In this document: positions 50,241-62,061 of the stretch, piece after piece
Numbering within the stretch: position 1 is the first letter of the stretch
Layout of the letters: each line of letters opens with the position of its first letter
Assembly (NCBI GenBank): GCA_036971475.1
Contig: JBAIZL010000008.1
Location: 34,169,586 to 34,233,585, forward strand
Direction of reading: 5' to 3'
Length of the DNA: 64,000 bases
DNA from: Prosapia bicincta
Taxonomy: Eukaryota > Arthropoda > Insecta > Hemiptera > Cercopidae
Translations under genes and position numbers: made by a program
The notes under the pieces: generated by a model
The model's input: only the letters and a program-made list of their open reading frames with translations
The model's database searches: none
Told to the model about the DNA's origin: nothing

Positions 50241-51526
50241 TTTAAAAATACTTTAGTATCTTTTAAGGTAAAAATAAAAATGTAGTTTGAATCTTTTTTC
50301 AAGTTCATCGGTCACACAATTTGAATATTAAATCAACATAATAGGTTAAAGTATGACAATTTTATTCAATCAAAGAAAACACAAACAACCGCCAAAAACA
50401 TCTGGATATTTTACAAGTTTGAAATTGCAGCAAAATAAATATTAGTAGTGTCTAGAAATCAAGAAGTAACATTAAGCCGAAACAAATACCTGTAATCTAG
50501 ACACACACACGTTATAGACGTTATTTTAAAAATAACTATAATTAAATGAAGACAAATAAGTTGATAAACCTAATTATCTAAAACCAGAAAGAAGTCTTAC
50601 AGCAACACTGACGGATAATAATAATTATTGCCTTGTCAAAAATATATAGTATCAGTAAGTTGTTAATAATTTGCTTTAATTAAGTGCATGCAAATCTCTA
50701 GATTACAAAGTTTCAAAAGACTCGCTTTTGGGTTTTAATACTTAATTTTTGAACAATGCTAAGAGTTAAATGTACTATATATTATATTAATGTATTCAAA
50801 CTTCACGTGAGTATACTATATATTATATTAATTTATTTCATCTTCACGTGAGCTACTTGGTTTTTTAAAAACACTTGTATACATATGTTACACTTTTCTT
50901 TAGTAGCAACAATCATAAACGTAAGTGCTATTATAGGCATGTGTACTGTATATTCTTTCAAACCTCCATTTTTACTACTAGTTACCTTAGTTGCTAGACT
51001 GTGCTTAATTTATTCCGCTTTACATTTCAAAGATTAGTCATATGATATCCACTATCCACATTTAGTACAAACCACTACAATTGATATTGCTAGTATTTGT
51101 GAATAAGGTTTACATTATTTTTGTAGTTCATGTAAATAGGTGTGTTGATAATTAATCAGTACCTTAAAACAAATTAGTAACAAAGTAACTTGTTACGATC
51201 TACAATAGGAGATATATTGTTTGTCTAGAGAGGTAATAATAATAAGGTTTATATGTTTTTGAAGAGGGTAAGTTATATACTGTTGAATTGTTTAGTATTG
51301 CATTTGCTGGTAACACCTATTTTGATGAAAAGTAATACATAATTAATCATTGTATATATGTCACAGAAAATTAGTAGTATATAAAGAAGAAAGTTGTCAT
51401 TAAATTTTTGGTAGCTGTGTAATTAGTGACTGCAAATGATATTGCAATAAAAAGTTTACTGTCTCACAGAAAGATCTATGGAACAATGAAGAAACAATTT
51501 GAAAAAACTAGGTAACTGTGCGCTAG
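50241..51526. other. SAS-6 upstream region, no recognisable promoter motif
   Basis: AT-rich DNA immediately 5' of the SAS-6 start codon. I see no clear TATA box, CpG cluster or neighbouring gene. A non-coding first exon could lie here but cannot be placed. Confidence 0.4.
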
Positions 51527-52603
51527 CCAGACACGGTAAAAATATAGTCTTAATGAGGCTGGTTAAAAATTTTTTTTGTTTTAAATTATTCGTTTTAATG
51601 TGTAGAACACGAATATCTACTTTTTACTCTGCGGAAGATACGGAAAGTTACTTTTTTGCACATTTTAAATGTTAGGCTGTAATGACATGAACCGGGCCCG
51701 CAGAGGCTACAGCTCAATGCACCACGTCTAGACTGGGTTGTCATTTTGGTAATTGTTTAGTTTGCTAAACCGGGTCTATATTTTCATGAAACATTCAGAA
51801 ACATGTAAAAAGGCTATTTTCATTGAAATTATTTTTTTCTGTGCCTAGAAACATTATTTTTTCTTAAATTAAAGTTGGGTAAAATTTTCAGGGCTGATGT
51901 AACAGTTGTAAATAGGCTGCCTGCCTCGCGGGGGGATACACGACATCACAAATGTACCAACCGTTACACTTGGATAATGTGTAGCATTACGTTTTGGCAT
52001 AATTTTAATGAATTCAACAAAATAAAAGTATAAAGTATGAAGTATCCAGTCAGGATAGATTTGGTTCTAATTGTATAAATGTAACCATTTAGGTAATGTA
52101 TAAAATTAAAACCAAATCTAACCTGACTGGACACTTTTTAGGTATATTTTAATATAGGTATACAGTAATGTATAAATTTAAAACCAAATCTATCCTAACT
52201 GGAGACTTTATAAGTATATTTAAATATATGTATAAAAATTAAGCCAAAACGTTGTTTCTCAAATATCTACACAAGTAAGGTTGTGTGACGTACCGGGGCC
52301 GATGCGTACAACCTTATGCGCAGCACTATGACGTAAAAAAACATTTGTATCACTCCGAGCCCATTCACAACTTCTACATCCACGCTGAAAATTTTACCCA
52401 ACTTTAATTTAAGAAAAAATAATGTTTCTAGGCACAGAAAAAAATAATTTCAATGAAAATAGCCTTTTTACATGTTTCATGAAAATATAGGCCCGGTTTA
52501 GCAAACTAAACAATTACTGTCATTTTATACAACATTACTATATACCTATATTAAAATATACCAACGAAGTATCAAGTCAGGATAGATTTGGTTATAATGT
52601 TAT

Positions 52604-53098
52604 TGTTGGGCCGGCCGAGTGGTAGAGCGAATAACCCAATTATTAGGCGGTGTAGCGTAAGTGAATTCCTGTGGTAAGGTGTTGTAAATAAACTCACTTA
52701 TACTTGTAGTGAATCTTCGTTTATTCCTTTAACACTTTAACATAACACTTTAACAAACTTGTTACAAACTTCGGAGAGCAACACGCTCTTCGGTAGCTCT
52801 AAGGAGCTTACACTCACATATGCAATCTACTGAGATTAGTGGGGAGGTGTGTGGTTCACAGGCCTTTATACTTCTTTTAATTCCTTCTGGAACCTTCTGT
52901 TTGACAAGGCCCAATTCCGGCTTCATCTCCTGAGTCATCACCCTAGAACATTCTCGATGGCTTTATCTTAGAACTTTCTTCATTGTTAAGGCTAGACAAT
53001 GGCTTTTCTAATAGTTGAATTGCGTTTTAATTCTATGTGAAGAGATTACACAATTTACAACTAACCCGAACATACCTATTACCTGTAAGGGCACAACA
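52604..53098 (-). repeat. 3' LTR (495 bp)
   Basis: TG...CA boundaries with a short inverted TGTTG/CAACA. Compared with the other LTR it has CGAGTGG instead of CGAATGG, one extra base near 52755 and five extra bases near 52873. The outer end has GGCCGAGTGGTAGAGCG, strikingly like the 5' part of a tRNA with its A box. Confidence 0.96.
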
Positions 53099-53109
53099 CC
53101 TCCCTCACC
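53099..53109 (-). promoter_or_regulatory. Polypurine tract
   Basis: GGTGAGGGAGG on the minus strand directly abuts the 3' LTR. This is where plus-strand DNA synthesis would be primed. Confidence 0.8.
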
Positions 53110-53895
53110 ATTTTAAAATGTTTTGTTATATTTTACAAAACATTTTACCTTTAACAAAACTTTTTGTCGTTAAACAATTATATTTTTAAACATTTACCTT
53201 TAATAACATTTTATCTATTATTTATTAAAGTTATCATTGATTTATTGATTAGATGCTATAGAATTTAAATTGCCTTCATTAATCATTTTCACTATTACAT
53301 TTATCTAACAATAATAATTATATTTATTATTAATTACATTTATCAAGAATTATCATTAGTTACATTTATCAGATTTTTATCACATTTATTACTTATCATA
53401 ATCATTTCTTATTACTGTTCTTTTATTATGATTACAGTCTTCAAAACATTATTAATTCTCTTTAATTTATTTCAATTATTAACTGCTTACATCCTTTTAT
53501 TCTTTATCAACTATAATGAATTATAGTAACTTTACATTAATATTAGTTACATCTCTTAATTTATTTCATTAATAATACTCATTACTTAACTGATTCTAAT
53601 TTTCTCATTTACAATTCTATTTAAAATTTGTTGGTTAAATTTTATCAATCATTAATTACATTTATTTCAAAGTCATTATTATTGATCGATCAATATAGTA
53701 ATTTATAACATTTACAATCTTGTTCTAGTTTGCTGGAATGAAATTTATCATTCAATTGCTATTATCTTGTACATTTTTGAACTATATTTTATTTATTTCG
53801 ATCTCACTTTCATTATTCGTTCACTTCTTCTAAGTTCTCTCAATGGAATTGCTTGTGTCGATGCTGATTCTAGAGTATTTTCATCATCTGAATTA

Positions 53896-55803
53896 TCATG
53901 TTCTCTTGGCGATATGTCTTCTAACTAGTGGTACTGCTTCAAGCTTTCTTCTAGTTATTTTTATCTTGATGTACTTTAAAATACCACATTTAACACATAC
54001 ATATATTAAAAGTACTAGTATTATTATGATCAATATGCATATATAGTAATCATAGGTTGAAAACTTCTGATCGTCTTCAAAATGTACCGGTTCATATTCG
54101 TTCATCATTTCCCTTAGTTTCGTTAGTCGTATACTGGCAGCATTCAAATCATTCAGTTGGTGCGTTATTGACTTTAGATTCAATTCCTTATGTTGTTTAG
54201 TGAACTTTTCATAGTCTTGAATTATTTTCTTTTCTTCGTCATTAGGTCTTAAGCTTACCTTTGGAATTATCAAGTCCAATTTTCCAAATAATTCATTTTT
54301 ATTTGTTTCTCTCGAAAGTAATGTAAAACTTGATCCTATAGCCATACAATCTGGATCCAAAGTTAGCTGTCCTTTTGTTGGTAATCTTAAATCTTTGACA
54401 TAGGTCATTATTCCTTCACTGTTTTTGCAGGTTACTGTAATTATTTCATTATTTGGCGTTGCGGCAAATACCCATGTATTAGAGTGTGGTATTCGCTCCC
54501 AAATTGGATTTAAATTATTAGTTATTCTTTTATTACAATTTGGTTGAGATTTATTTTTAAAGATCTCTATCTCACATCTCACGTGTGTATGATCTACCTG
54601 ATTCACTGGAAATATTATACTAATATCACTGCACATAATAATTGGAGGTGGTAAACAATTCTGAACTTCTCTTTGTGTAGGTGTTACGAAATATTGGAGA
54701 TCTTCAGATAATCCTATGTATTCTGTTGTTCTCTCCGGAAAAGTAAAAAGTTTATTTTCTGTTTCCTCATTAGCAATTTCTTCAGGTACTTGGATTACTT
54801 TAAATAGATGAAATCGCCTGGATACATGTTCCAATGGTATTTTAATTATGTATCTTATATGATTATCCACACAGTAAACAACAATTTTCACGATATTATA
54901 GTAATAATATACCTTTTCTAAAGTTACTGGCATTGGTAAACTATCGCCAACTTGTAAACGGGTTTTTACTTCTTGTAGAATCTTTAAGAATTCCCTTGGT
55001 TTTATAAAATATGAACTTATCTTTCCTACTCTTGCTTGATCAATTGTATCATATAATGTGTGGACAACATCGACCGTTTCCTTCATTAGGTCTTGGAGTA
55101 CTGATATTTCTTGTAGCATTTCCAATTGTTTATTATAATGCACTTGTATATCTTTAATTTCTTCCTTGTTACTTAACATAATTTTTTCTAAATATAGATA
55201 TGATTTAGTTAATATGTCCTGATTTTCTTTCATCTCTATAGTAGTTCTATTTACTGCCCATAAGGCACCTTGTACTATTGTTAATTGATCCCTTTCAAGT
55301 TGATATATTCTTTTATTATCTAAATTTATACTATTAATTTTCTTGTTATAATAGTCTTCATCGTCTGCATCCATATTTCCTGTAATTATTTTGATTACTC
55401 GTCCAACACTATCGAATATTCCTCTTTTAATTCTTTCTTTATGTCCTATTAAAGCAGTTAGTTGCGAATACGTGTCCTTTAATTCTGTTAAACTATGTTG
55501 CAATAATTCAAATTTTGGATTACTGTCAAACACTGTAGTAAAATCACCCTTACTTATTTGCAGTTGATTCCATATTTCATCTATTACTTGAATTCTGGTA
55601 TCAATTGGTTCTAATGGTATGTTATAAAGTACTTCCCAATTTCCGTTACTTAATGAGAACCAAAATTGCGGTACAAAGTACATTCCAGGGTAATTAGCTA
55701 TAGTCCTTACTGTTACTTGTCCTCTTATATTGCCATTGTTGACCAATAGGATTACTACGAATGCTGTTATCATTTTTATCAGTATCCTTCTTTTTTCTGC
55801 CAT
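53896..55803 (-). CDS. env: Envelope-like glycoprotein (insect errantivirus / baculovirus F type), 635 aa, intact
   Basis: The single uninterrupted frame starts at ATG 55803. A hydrophobic N-terminal stretch (about residues 11-22) is a signal peptide. A furin-type site RIKR at residues 124-127 is followed by GIFDSVG, the layout of the fusion-peptide region in insect retrovirus and baculovirus F proteins. A membrane segment (about 588-605) precedes a basic cytoplasmic tail. A splice acceptor (TGTTATTACAG) lies seven bases before the start codon, which fits expression from a spliced RNA as in known env-bearing Gypsy elements. Function is inferred from family layout. No break was found. Confidence 0.88.
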   Translation of the reverse strand: MAEKRRILIKMITAFVVILLVNNGNIRGQVTVRTIANYPGMYFVPQFWFSLSNGNWEVLYNIPLEPIDTRIQVIDEIWNQLQISKGDFTTVFDSNPKFELLQHSLTELKDTYSQLTALIGHKERIKRGIFDSVGRVIKIITGNMDADDEDYYNKKINSINLDNKRIYQLERDQLTIVQGALWAVNRTTIEMKENQDILTKSYLYLEKIMLSNKEEIKDIQVHYNKQLEMLQEISVLQDLMKETVDVVHTLYDTIDQARVGKISSYFIKPREFLKILQEVKTRLQVGDSLPMPVTLEKVYYYYNIVKIVVYCVDNHIRYIIKIPLEHVSRRFHLFKVIQVPEEIANEETENKLFTFPERTTEYIGLSEDLQYFVTPTQREVQNCLPPPIIMCSDISIIFPVNQVDHTHVRCEIEIFKNKSQPNCNKRITNNLNPIWERIPHSNTWVFAATPNNEIITVTCKNSEGIMTYVKDLRLPTKGQLTLDPDCMAIGSSFTLLSRETNKNELFGKLDLIIPKVSLRPNDEEKKIIQDYEKFTKQHKELNLKSITHQLNDLNAASIRLTKLREMMNEYEPVHFEDDQKFSTYDYYICILIIIILVLLIYVCVKCGILKYIKIKITRRKLEAVPLVRRHIAKRT

Positions 55804-55810
55804 GTTATAT

Positions 55811-56002
55811 CTGTAATAACATATATGATTTTATTCTTAGCATTCTTCCTTACTGTAACTGATTTTCTAATAATTTTATTCCACATTATTTATGTTTTTC
55901 TTAGCCTAAGTCTGCAATATTTATTGCAGAACAACCCTAGTTTGGAAGTTTTAAGGGCTTCCAACCTTATGTCACTATTGCCCTGCTTGACTGTTATGGG
56001 AA

Positions 56003-56057
<55 letters not shown>

Positions 56058-56491
56058 CGTTACAGTAGCTACTAGGCCTTTTGATAGGAGGCCACTAAAC
56101 CCTAAATCACTAGAATAGAAAAGGGGTTGTTGTCTTTTCTACTCTAGGTACACCTGAACTTCGTGTTCATAATAATCATTTATATAATCTTGACATCACA
56201 TATATGTAACATTGATTCATACTATATTATCATTTTTTATTTCATATAACTCGATGTTGAGAGTATATTACCTATTATTAACTCAATCCTACCTTCACAT
56301 GTACATCATTAATTATATACCCTTTAACAGTAACGTTGTTATTATAACACATTTTTCTTCTTTTCTACATGTATTCCGTTACATGCATTACATCAACATT
56401 TTCATTTAACTTTCTTACATTTTCTTTATTCCTTAACTCTTAATACATTTTTCACTCTCACTGCATTTCTTATACACATTTTACGTTTTAG
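55811..56491 (-). other. Spacer between env and integrase with a 50-base T run
   Basis: Non-coding in the element's direction. A pure run of 50 T (56005-56054) on the plus strand is an A run in the element. The splice acceptor for env lies at 55811-55812. Confidence 0.7.
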
Positions 56492-57800
56492 TTATGTATT
56501 TTCTTCATCATTTAAACTTCTCATTCTAAAAGGTTTTAACCTGTTCACGTGGGTAATGTAATCTTGTCTTCCCTTTTTAATTTTATAATTCACCTCATTA
56601 ATTCTTTCCAAAACTTTATAAGGACCTATCCATGGTCTCTTTAATTTTCTTGAGCGACCTCTATTTACTGTGTCGTCAAACAACAATACTTTCTCTCCTG
56701 GTTCAAATCTTTTAATTATGGCTCTTTTATCATAATTTTCTTTGGTTTTTCGCTTATTATTGTCTAAATTTTCCTTAACTGTGCTAAAAGCTTGCTGTAA
56801 TTTCATTATAATGTCTTGTACGTAATCTTCTCTTTCACTCAAATCTTTTTCTACTATTTCACCTTTAGTTACCTCGGTTGGTAAGTTAGCTTCTCTTCCA
56901 TGTAGTATGTAAAAAGGACTGTATTCTGTAACTGAATGTGGTGTCGTTCGATAAGCCATTAGAGCAAAATCGATCCATTCGTCCCAATCTGTTTGTTCCT
57001 TATTTATGAAGTGACTAAGGTGGTTCATGAAGGTCTGGTGACTTCTTTCTACTACTCCATTAGATTGTGGGTGATAAGCAGTGGTTTGTATTTTTCTAAT
57101 TTTTAGTAATTTACATATTTCTGAAAACAATTCACTGGTAAAATTTGATCCTTGATCTGTTGTTAGACTTTCTGGACATCCATGTCGACAGATAATATTG
57201 TGTACAAAAACCTTTGCTATCGTTTCTACTGTTTGATCGGGTATAGGAATTGCTTCTGGATATTTGGAGAATATATCCTGAAATGTTAATATATATTTGT
57301 TCCCATTCTTAGTTTGTGGTAATGGTCCGACTATATCCATTGCTATATGCTGAAATGGTCGACTTGGAGTATTGCTGATTTGTAATGGTGCTGGTTTTTT
57401 ATCATTCCTTGATGTTTTTCTTTCATTACAGGACTTACAAGTGTTTATATAATTTTCGACATCTTTTCTCATTTTAGGCCAATAGTATTTTAATTTTAAA
57501 GCTTTTAGTGTTCTTTTATGTCCTTGATGTCCTAAAAATGGTTTCCCATGGTATTCACTTAGTAACTGTTTTTGTTCCTCTTTCGAATCAATCCAATGCT
57601 TGTATTCTCCTTTTTTGTTTTTATGCAGTTTTAAGATTATTGGTTCTGTTTGTTTGTTTTCTTTCTTACTATCTCCTTTTTTCTCATTGTTGTCTTCATT
57701 TACTGTATTTATTTGATTTATAACAACTCTACTAAGTGCATCTGCATTTATATTCGTTTTTCCTGATTTATAAACTATTTCATATTCATATTCTTTTCAA
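56492..57800 (-). CDS. pol: pol remnant: end of RNase H plus complete integrase
   Basis: The frame is open on the minus strand from about 57800 to the stop at 56492. It opens with YEIVYKSGKTNINADALSR, the last conserved block of Gypsy RNase H. After a linker comes the H2C2 zinc-binding module (H...H...CKSC). The integrase core follows with catalytic acids in AMDIVGPL, TTDQGSNF and VERSHQTF, a DD35E arrangement. A C-terminal domain (ERINEVNYKI, HVNRLKPF) resembles the usual Gypsy integrase tail. No ATG is expected, because pol is normally made by frameshifting. The whole upstream part of pol is missing, so this cannot be expressed in the normal way. Confidence 0.9.
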
Positions 57801-58394
57801 ATAATTGCGCTCATCAAATTCCTTCTGTGTACTTGATTCTTTTTCTATACTGCAGGCAATGTTCAGAGCTTCTTGATATTTTTGACATCTATAAGTTTTA
57901 ACCTGAAATCGTATTGGCTCCTTAAGGCCGGTAGTGAACTGCATTAAGATCCGGTCTTCCATTATTTCTTGAAACATGTCTGCGTCGTAATGTTTCTCAC
58001 GAATATTATACTCGGTAATTTTTGCTGCCAATGTGCAACACCTTTCACCGAACTCGCATACTGTCTCTTTTGGTCCTTGGGTTAGCAATGTAAATTCCTT
58101 TTCAATAAAACGTATAGAATCTCCCAGCCCAAATCTTCTCTGGAGATGTTCTTTTAACGTTTCCCAAGTATCAGTATTCAAGTATTGTACTGCCTTAAAC
58201 GCTGTCTCTTTTAATTTTGTTCTTAAGAATGAAATCAGTATTTTAATTTCACTAGATTTTATCAATTTTATCCCTTCATCGACTGCATCAATGAATTCGT
58301 GAACATTTTCATTAGGACGACCTCTAAATTCAGGAATTAATTTCAAAATTTGCGTTGCCCGCATACCTTCGTTCTCGTTGCTTGACGTAGCCAT
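57786..58394 (-). pseudogene. gag: gag, N-terminal 202 codons, truncated by deletion
   Basis: ATG at 58394. The helical sequence, including FRGRPNENVHEFIDAVDEGI and TLKEHLQRRFG, matches a retrotransposon capsid-type domain. It stops at the deletion point: the next sequence in the other frame is already the end of RNase H. Nucleocapsid, protease and reverse transcriptase are therefore absent. The protein ends at a chance TGA five codons after the conserved part. Confidence 0.85.
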
Positions 58395-59107
58395 TTCAAT
58401 GAAAGCTTAAAATTTTTTTTTTTTTTTAACACTTATTTCATTCAATTTAATTAAAAGAAAAAATTCTCATTCCAACAATTACAACAAAACAAAATATTTC
58501 ATAAAAATTTTTTTTAAATATGAGCAAAACTTTTTAACTATACTGTACTCACAATATCAATCAATATCACGTTATCTAAATTACCACTTAATTCTCTGAA
58601 ATGAATTAGATTTTATCAGTTATGTAACTCATTTAAATTCAACTATACAAAAATATTTACTTGATATCTCTCATAAAATCACAAAAAAAAGCTTCAATTA
58701 TTCTTATAAAATCTCTTTTATTAAAAACTTTACTTACTTTCATTTGATATTATTATTCCTTTATCTATTTACCCTTATACTCAATTTCTTATATAAATTT
58801 AATCACAATTTCTAATATAATTCAATTAAATTTTATCTTCATTACATTACCTCATTACACAAGACTAAATTTATATATTTGCTTTTTAATAATCAATTAC
58901 TTTCACAACTTTTATTTTTTACAACAAATATGTTAACTTCAATTAATTAATCACTTCATTTAAACTTTATTTACTTATACTTTTATTAAATGTTATTTCT
59001 CTCTAAAAAAAAAACATTTACTTTTATTTCATATCTACCTTTACAACTACAGCTACCTTAAAACTTACTGGTTCACTGATGATGTCTCCTTGTCGAAACA
59101 ACCTTTA
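58395..59107 (-). other. 5' leader of the LTR element
   Basis: AT-rich non-coding DNA between the primer site and gag. No open frame of note. Confidence 0.7.
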
Positions 59108-59119
59108 CACCTGACACCA
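59108..59119 (-). promoter_or_regulatory. Primer-binding site, tRNA-Leu type
   Basis: TGGTGTCAGGTG on the minus strand lies four bases inside the 5' LTR. The first nine bases are complementary to the 3' end (CTGACACCA) of tRNA-Leu. Confidence 0.75.
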
Positions 59120-59123
59120 ATTT

Positions 59124-59612
59124 TGTTGGGCCGGCCGAATGGTAGAGCGAATAACCCAATTATTAGGCGGTGTAGCGTAAGTGAATTCCTGTGGTAAGGT
59201 GTTGTAAATAAACTCACTTATACTTGTAGTGAATCTTCGTTTATTCCTTTAACACTTTAACATAACACTTTAACAAACTTGTTAAAACTTCGGAGAGCAA
59301 CACGCTCTTCGGTAGCTCTAAGGAGCTTACACTCACATATGCAATCTACTGAGATTAGTGGGGAGGTGTGTGGTTCACAGGCCTTTATACTTTATTCCTT
59401 CTGGAACCTTCTGTTTGACAAGGCCCAATTCCGGCTTCATCTCCTGAGTCATCACCCTAGAACATTCTCGATGGCTTTATCTTAGAACTTTCTTCATTGT
59501 TAAGGCTAGACAATGGCTTTTCTAATAGTTGAATTGCGTTTTAATTCTATGTGAAGAGATTACACAATTTACAACTAACCCGAACATACCTATTACCTGT
59601 AAGGGCACAACA
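59124..59612 (-). repeat. 5' LTR (489 bp)
   Basis: Near-identical to 52604-53098. Followed on the plus strand by the TTAT target duplication. Confidence 0.96.
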
Positions 59613-60411
59613 TTATTCAATATTACTATCTACCTATATTGAAATATACCTATGAAGTATCCATGTCAGGATGGATTTGGTTATAATTTTATTTAATATT
59701 ACTATCTACCTATATTGAAATATACCTACGAGGTATCCAGTCAGGATGGATTTGGTTATAATTTTATTCAACATTACTACCTACCTATATTAAAGCATAC
59801 CTACGATGTATCCAGTTAGGATAGATTTGGTTGTAATTTTCTGCATCAGCAATAAGTCTAAATATTTACCAAAATTACAACCAAATCTATCATGACTGGA
59901 TACTTCGTAGGTATACTTTAATATAGGTAGATAGTAATGTTGAATAAAATTATAACCAAATCTATCCTGACTGTATACTTCATAGGTATATTTTAATGTA
60001 GGTATATAGTAATGTTTTATAAAATTATAACCAAAAGTTAAATATTTAGATTTTAAGTTTAGTATTAGAATAATTTACTTTGACGTAGTGCAGTGTACTG
60101 TAGCTACTGCGCAGCCGGTTCACTCCACGATTACTAGTTCTAGCGTTCGTGGGTTCACGCTATACATGCTATTACAGACTAACATTAAAAATCTGCAAAA
60201 AATAACTTCGTATTTTCGGCAGAAAATAGTTAATATTCGTGTTTTGCACATTAAAACAAGTAATTTAAAACCAAAAAAAATTTTTATAAACCAACATTAA
60301 TAAGACTATATTTTTACCCCAGACACCATCGATTTTGCAAAAATAAATTGTATCTGTTGATATTAAGAGGCCTCCAAAACACAGAAATACTTTAATTAAC
60401 TTGTCGAGGAC

Positions 60412-60560
60412 ATAGCGATCGAAAACGTTCTGTTTCAGTAAGTTTTAACGAATATACAAAATTTAAAGTTCGGATAGTCATAAACTATTGTTTAAGTGAT
60501 TAATTAAGATTCACCGAACGTAATGGACTACAAAATTCAAGAATTAATCAGAAATAATAT
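60412..60560 (+). repeat. Penelope terminal fragment
   Basis: It shares GGATAGTCATAAACTATTG and flanks with 46195-46232 and (inverted) 45054-45110. The start (TCGAGGACATAGCGATCGAAAACGTTC) has the layout of a decayed hammerhead like that at 46138. Confidence 0.65.
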
Positions 60561-61024
60561 TAAGTAGTAGTAATAGTATATAGAGTTAAGAGTTTTTAAC
60601 ACACCAGGATTTAAAAGGAATAATTAAATTCACTCTAATACAGATAAAACTATATTTATTTCCTGTTCCCTCGTAATCGATTTTCGTAAGTCATGAAAGT
60701 ACTCAAAAGGTTGAAAGAAATACTTACAAACACTATTACATACTTAAATATTAAGTTTATAAAATGTGTTGAGACTTGATTCAACACAGCTTTTCACTTT
60801 GTTATTTTACACAAACATGTATCATTTTATGTGTATTCGACTCTTTCCTGATTTAAGTTTAATGGGTAGACAAGACAAATTATTTTATAACCAAATCTAC
60901 TCTTTCAAATATTTTTTAGGTGTATTCTAATGAATATGTATAATAATGTAGTTGTGTAATAGAAAATTTACTTCGTACTATATTTTGAGACTATGATTTT
61001 GCATCACTTGAAATCACTTTTTTT
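60561..61024. other. Intergenic sequence
   Basis: It contains a partial copy of the GGGAAATAAA-type MITE end near 60655 and otherwise nothing recognised. Confidence 0.4.
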
Positions 61025-62061
61025 GGTAAAAATATAGTCTTAGTCACGTTGTTCTTTTTTAATTTAATTTTTTTCAAATTACTTGTTTTAATGTGTAGAA
61101 CACAAATATCAACTTTTTTTCTGCGGACAATACAGAAAGTTAATTTTTTACATATTTTAAATGTTAGTATGTAATGGCATGTAGGCCTATAGCGTGAACC
61201 GGGCGCGCAGTAGCTACAGGGCATTACTCTACGTCTAGATTTGGTTGTAATTTTATACGAAATTACTATATACCTATATTAAAATATACCTACGAATTAT
61301 CCATTCAGGATAGATTTGGTTATAATTTTATTCAATATTACTATCTACCTATATTAAAATATACCTATGAAGTATTAGGTCAGGATAGATTTGGTTATAA
61401 TTTTATTCAACATTACTATCTACATATATTAAAGTATGCCTACGAAGTATCCAGTCAAGATAGATTTGTTTGTAATTTTGGTAAATATTTTGACTTATTG
61501 CCGATTGAGAAAATTACAACCAAATCTATCCTGGCTGGATGTTTCATACGTATATAGCAATGTTGAATAAAATTGTAACCAAATCTAACCTGACTGGAAA
61601 CTTCATAGGTATATTTTAAATAGTAATGTATAAAATTATAATCAAAAGTTAAATATTTAGATTTTAAGTTTAATATTAAAATAAATTTACTTTGACGTTG
61701 TGCGGTGCGCTGTAGCTACTGCGCGGCCGGTTCACGCTATAGGCCTACATGCTATTACAGACTAACATAAAAAATGTGCAATAAATTGAATTTTTTGTAT
61801 TTTCTCTGGGAAAAAGTTAACATTCTGTTCTACACATTAAAATGAGTATTAAAAGAATAATTATTATTTTTTAAACAATGTCAATAAGACCCGTTAACGC
61901 TATATATGCCATTACAGACTAGCTTTTAAAACCTGAAAAAAAGTAACTTTCCGTATTTTCCGTGGAAAAAAATTGATATTTAAGTACTGCACATTAAAAC
62001 AAGTAATTTTTTTAAAAAATAAAATTAAAAAACCCAACGTCATTAAGACTATATTTTTACC
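61025..62061. mobile_element. Second copy of the DNA transposon A family (about 1.0 kb)
   Basis: The ends GGTAAAAATATAGTCTTA and TAAGACTATATTTTTACC are the same as in transposon A. The interior has the same CAGGATAGATTTGGTTATAA motif units. The right terminal region appears twice in tandem (about 61690-61890 and 61895-62061). The flanking 8-mers are both T-rich (CTTTTTTT, TTTCTTTT) but not identical, so a target duplication is unproved. Confidence 0.8.

Larger units (their letters stand above)
52604..59612 (-). mobile_element. Young Gypsy-type LTR retrotransposon with env-like gene and a large gag-pol deletion
   Basis: Two LTRs begin TGTTGGGCCGGCC and end CACAACA, and TTAT is duplicated on both sides (52600-52603, 59613-59616). 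The order on the minus strand is 5' LTR, tRNA-Leu-like primer site, gag (N-terminal part), pol remnant beginning at the end of RNase H, integrase, env, purine tract, 3' LTR. The LTRs differ by about one substitution and two small indels, so insertion was recent. The element lacks protease and reverse transcriptase and must depend on a full-length relative. It sits inside DNA transposon A. Confidence 0.95.
51535..60318. mobile_element. Non-autonomous DNA transposon A with perfect 8-bp target duplication, split by an LTR element
   Basis: The ends GGTAAAAATATAGTCTTA and its complement ending TATATTTTTACC are flanked by CCAGACAC on both sides (51527-51534 and 60319-60326). Without the nested LTR element the transposon is about 1.8 kb. 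Its ~230-bp terminal regions are related in inverted orientation. The interior holds an inverted pair (about 51740-51890 against 52385-52535) and many inverted and direct copies of a ~75-bp motif with CAGGATAGATTTGGTTATAA. No transposase is encoded. The 8-bp duplication would suit hAT, P or Merlin-like enzymes, and the GG-starting end is not a usual hAT terminus. Confidence 0.85.

Noticed and set aside
59061..59095. CTGATGATG...GTCGAAAC in the LTR-element leader looks like a hammerhead core.
   Set aside because: Stem II does not pair next to the core, no cleavage triplet follows at the right distance, and it is antisense to the element.
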